7,463 bases of DNA from an uncultured Arenimonas sp. (GTDB lineage Bacteria; Pseudomonadota; Gammaproteobacteria; Xanthomonadales; Xanthomonadaceae). Below the pieces are notes generated by a model that did not search any database, was not told where the DNA came from, and worked only from the letters and a program-made list of their open reading frames with translations. Positions 5,413-7,463 of this stretch are shown here, piece by piece. The position numbers were made by a program, and so were the translations under genes. How positions within the stretch are numbered: position 1 is the stretch's first letter; each line of letters starts with the position of its first letter. The DNA lies in the NCBI GenBank assembly GCA_946480565.1, contig CAMLKR010000113.1:1-7463 (forward strand), written 5' to 3'.

Positions 5413-6195
5413 TCAAGGGTTCCGGCGCGGGGGCCAGGGGAAGAAGGCGCTCACTTCGCGCTGGTAGCGGCGATAGTCCTCGCCGCGCGAGCGCAGGGAC
5501 TGCGCTTCGGTCCAGGGGATGCCGCTGACGCGATAGAGGAAGGCGAACATCAGCACCGGACCGACGAGGCTGGCCCAGAACAGACCTCCGCCCAGGGCCA
5601 CCAGCACGTAGCTGAACCAGTGCAGCCATTCGAAGAAATAATTGGGGTGCCGCGACCAGGCCCAAAGTCCCGCCCGGCAGGTGCGGCCGCGGTTGCCGGG
5701 ATCGGCGCGGAAGGCCGCCAGTTGGCGGTCCGCCACTGCCTCGCCGGCCATGGACAGCAGCCAGACCACGGCGCCGGCCAGCATCCAGGGCCCGAACCCA
5801 TCCTCGGGGTTGGATGCGGCCGCCACGAACGGAATCGAGAACAGCGCCACGACCACGGCCTGGAGCTGGAAGAAGAGGAAGAAGCGCAGCGGACTGCCCG
5901 ACCAGGCGGCGCGCAGCGCCTGGTAGCGTCCGTCCTCTTCCTCGTTGAGCACGCGATGCAGCAGGTGCAGGCACAGCCGCGCGCCCCAGACGCTGCCGAA
6001 CATGGCCACCAGCCCACGCGCCAGCGGCGAACCTTCGGCGGTCAAGCCGATGAACAGCGCCGCGACCGCCATCAGTCCGGCCCAGCCGACGTCCACGTAG
6101 CCGATATTGCGCACGCGCATGGCAAACACCCAAAGCGCCGCCATCGCGACCGCAGAACCGGCCCAGACCCAGAAAACGCTCAGCCAGGGATTCAC
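5413..6195 (-). CDS. DUF1295 membrane protein, steroid 5-alpha-reductase-like
   Basis: This 260-residue integral membrane protein has about six to seven hydrophobic segments (around 8-26, 36-54, 62-80, 104-126, 136-152, 186-203 and 207-222). It carries the DUF1295 signature GLWAWSRHPNYFFEWLHWF (176-194), followed by the C-terminal DYRRYQREVSAFFPWPP block (240-256). The family shares its C-terminal fold with steroid 5-alpha reductases and isoprenylcysteine methyltransferases, enzymes that bind NADPH or SAM and act on lipidic substrates within the membrane. A reductase or lipid-modifying role is therefore an inference, not a demonstrated function. The start is GTG at 6195-6193, overlapping the DUF2878 stop by four bases (GTGA), with AAGG at 6206-6203 seven bases upstream. 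This implies translational coupling. Confidence 0.88.
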   Translation of the reverse strand: MNPWLSVFWVWAGSAVAMAALWVFAMRVRNIGYVDVGWAGLMAVAALFIGLTAEGSPLARGLVAMFGSVWGARLCLHLLHRVLNEEEDGRYQALRAAWSGSPLRFFLFFQLQAVVVALFSIPFVAAASNPEDGFGPWMLAGAVVWLLSMAGEAVADRQLAAFRADPGNRGRTCRAGLWAWSRHPNYFFEWLHWFSYVLVALGGGLFWASLVGPVLMFAFLYRVSGIPWTEAQSLRSRGEDYRRYQREVSAFFPWPPRRNP

Positions 6196-6755
6196 GCCGC
6201 CGCCTTGGGAACCGCAGCGACCGGCCGGGTACGGGCCCAGAGCAGCCGCTCCAGCGCAAACAGCAGGGGCAGGGCCACGGCCCAGCCGGCCGCCAGCGCA
6301 CCCAGCACCCAGGCCACCGGCGCGCCGAAACTCACGGCGTCGAACGCGCCTGCCGCCGTCCAGTAGGCCAGCGGGCCGCCGACCAGTCCGAACAGCGCGG
6401 CGGAGGCCGGGCGGTCACGCAGGAAGGCCATCGAATGATTGAGCGTCAGGGCGAAACCCGCCCACAGCGACCAGATCCAGACCGGGGCCAGCGACACCCA
6501 GGGCCGGGCCTCGGCATAGACCAGCCAGCCCGAGGCCGCGAAGGCGCTGTCCAGCAGGAATCCCAGCGGCAGCGCGACCACCAGCATGCGCAGGTCCGCG
6601 CCCCGCTTGCCGCCCCACGCCAGGGTGGCCGCGACGAAAACCGCCGCCGCCACCGGACCCGCCCAGGCCAGGCCGGCGCCGGCGCCGGCGATGCTCGCCA
6701 GCCAGACCGCCTGGAAGCCGACGACGTTGCCCGCCATCTGCAGCAGCCGGTTCAC
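6192..6755 (-). CDS. DUF2878 family integral membrane protein
   Basis: The 187-residue protein is almost entirely hydrophobic, with about five to six membrane segments (around 8-30, 32-47, 57-75, 89-106, 117-135 and 145-171). A conserved polar-aromatic stretch, LNHSMAFLRDRP (105-116), followed by LFGLVGGPLAYW (121-132), is the DUF2878 hallmark. The biochemical function of this family is not known to me. It recurs beside CFA-like methyltransferase and DUF1295 genes in proteobacteria. The start is taken as GTG at 6755-6753, one base after the preceding stop. An in-frame ATG six codons later (6737) is possible but lacks a ribosome-binding site. A run of GCCGGC repeats near 6670-6690 encodes an Ala-Gly stretch in the first membrane segment. 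Confidence 0.85.
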   Translation of the reverse strand: MNRLLQMAGNVVGFQAVWLASIAGAGAGLAWAGPVAAAVFVAATLAWGGKRGADLRMLVVALPLGFLLDSAFAASGWLVYAEARPWVSLAPVWIWSLWAGFALTLNHSMAFLRDRPASAALFGLVGGPLAYWTAAGAFDAVSFGAPVAWVLGALAAGWAVALPLLFALERLLWARTRPVAAVPKAAA

Positions 6756-6756
6756 C

Positions 6757-7463
6757 TCAGGTGGCCTCGGGCGCGGGCAGGTACTGGTCGCGGCGGTTGC
6801 CGGGCCGGGCGAACAGCAGGTGCACGTCGCCGATGGAACGCTCGATGAAGCCGCCCTCGCAGTAGCAGAGGTAGAACTCCCACATCCGGATGAAGCGCTC
6901 GTCGTAGCCCAGGGCCCGCACCGCCTCCAGCTGCGCCATGAAGCGCTGGCGCCAGTGGTGCAGGGTGAGCGCGTAGCTCGGGCCGATGTCCTCCAGGTTC
7001 ACCAGGCGCAGGTCGCTGGCGCGCGCGCTGGACGCGGCGATCGCGCTGACGCAGGGAATGAAGCTGCCCGGGAAGATGTGCCGCTTGATGAAGTCCACCG
7101 AACGCAGCGCCTGCGCATAGCGGTGGTCCTCGATGGTGATGGCCTGGATCAGGGCCAGGCCCTCGGGTTTGAGCAGGCTGGCGCACTTGGCCAGGTAGGT
7201 GTCGAGGTACTGGTGGCCGATGGCTTCGATCATCTCGATCGACACCAGCTTGTCGTACTGGCCCTGCAGGTCGCGGTAGTCCTCCAGCAGCACGGTGATC
7301 CGGTCCGACAGCCCGGCCTCGGCGATGCGCGCGGTGGCCAGGGCGTGCTGTTCCTTCGAGATGGTGGTGGTGGTGACCCGGCAGCCGAAGTTGCGCGCGG
7401 CATACAGCGCCATGCCGCCCCAGCCGGTGCCGATCTCGACCAGGTGGTCGGAGGGCTGCAGGT
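6757..7463 (-). CDS. Cyclopropane-fatty-acyl-phospholipid synthase-like methyltransferase (C-terminal part, start beyond right edge)
   Basis: The visible 234 residues are the catalytic two-thirds of a class I SAM methyltransferase of the CFA synthase family (full length about 400). Counting from the first whole codon in the window: SAM motif EIGTGWGG (9-16), LLEDYRDL (58-65), VSIEMIEAIG (73-82), LIQAITIEDHRY (104-115), IKRHIFPGSFIP (125-136), EDIGPSYALTLHHW (157-170) and RMWEFYLCYCEGGF (192-205). CFA synthases transfer a methylene from SAM to the double bond of phospholipid acyl chains at the inner membrane. Aligned to E. coli Cfa from memory, Glu79 and Tyr163 keep the active-site Glu239 and Tyr317. 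The bicarbonate ligand His266, however, is replaced by Gln106, and the His next to Glu239 is Ala80. The product may therefore differ from a cyclopropane. The promoter lies outside the window. The stop is one base before the DUF2878 start. Confidence 0.92.
   Translation of the reverse strand, partial: LQPSDHLVEIGTGWGGMALYAARNFGCRVTTTTISKEQHALATARIAEAGLSDRITVLLEDYRDLQGQYDKLVSIEMIEAIGHQYLDTYLAKCASLLKPEGLALIQAITIEDHRYAQALRSVDFIKRHIFPGSFIPCVSAIAASSARASDLRLVNLEDIGPSYALTLHHWRQRFMAQLEAVRALGYDERFIRMWEFYLCYCEGGFIERSIGDVHLLFARPGNRRDQYLPAPEAT

Noticed and set aside
4527..5528. 333-codon plus-strand open frame opposite the methyltransferase
   Set aside because: It is a shadow frame; the opposite strand has unambiguous SAM methyltransferase motifs and proper ribosome-binding sites.

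Overview
The window is a GC-rich (roughly two-thirds or more G+C), gene-dense piece of a Gram-negative chromosome. An OmpA/OprF-type outer-membrane protein with a signal peptide, a methylcitrate-cycle PrpD close to the enterobacterial enzyme, and Shine-Dalgarno-led genes fit a gammaproteobacterium. The protein style and codon use suggest the Xanthomonadaceae/Lysobacteraceae (Lysobacter, Luteimonas or Xanthomonas relatives), but this is inference because no rRNA or other species marker is present. There are no mobile elements, tRNAs or CRISPR arrays, and no gene-free stretch longer than about 140 bases.

Left part (1-2535): the first 24 codons of an HxlR-family regulator run off the left edge on the minus strand. 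It is divergent from an alpha/beta-hydrolase gene (162-968). Their 88-bp shared upstream region carries a perfect inverted repeat with 8-base arms, next to the hydrolase ribosome-binding site, which is a good candidate operator. An apparently isolated prpD (2-methylcitrate dehydratase, 1087-2535) follows, with no other propionate gene in view.

Middle part (2536-4378): a strong-looking promoter drives an OmpA/OprF-like porin and peptidoglycan anchor (2674-3750), which ends in a textbook rho-independent terminator. Next is a small Ala/Pro-rich secreted protein of unknown function (3887-4378). It has four cysteines and a short conserved-looking segment that resembles an imperfect EF-hand loop.

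Right part (4362-7463, minus strand): four tightly packed genes read leftward from beyond the right edge. They are a cyclopropane-fatty-acyl-phospholipid-synthase-like methyltransferase (partial), a DUF2878 membrane protein, a DUF1295 membrane protein with a steroid-5-alpha-reductase-like C-terminus, and a second SAM methyltransferase of the plant coclaurine-N-methyltransferase-like branch. Junctions of 1 nt, a 4-nt overlap and 16 nt indicate one translationally coupled operon. Related gene sets occur in other proteobacteria with DUF1365 and flavin amine oxidase genes, and in some species they are tied to ECF sigma factor/ChrR stress control and to modified (cyclopropane or furan) fatty acids. 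The working interpretation is membrane-lipid modification. The chemistry is open, especially because the CFA-like enzyme has Gln where canonical CFA synthase has its bicarbonate-binding His. This cassette is the most promising part of the window for undescribed biology. Its last gene overlaps the convergent small secreted-protein gene by 17 bp, with no visible terminator between them.
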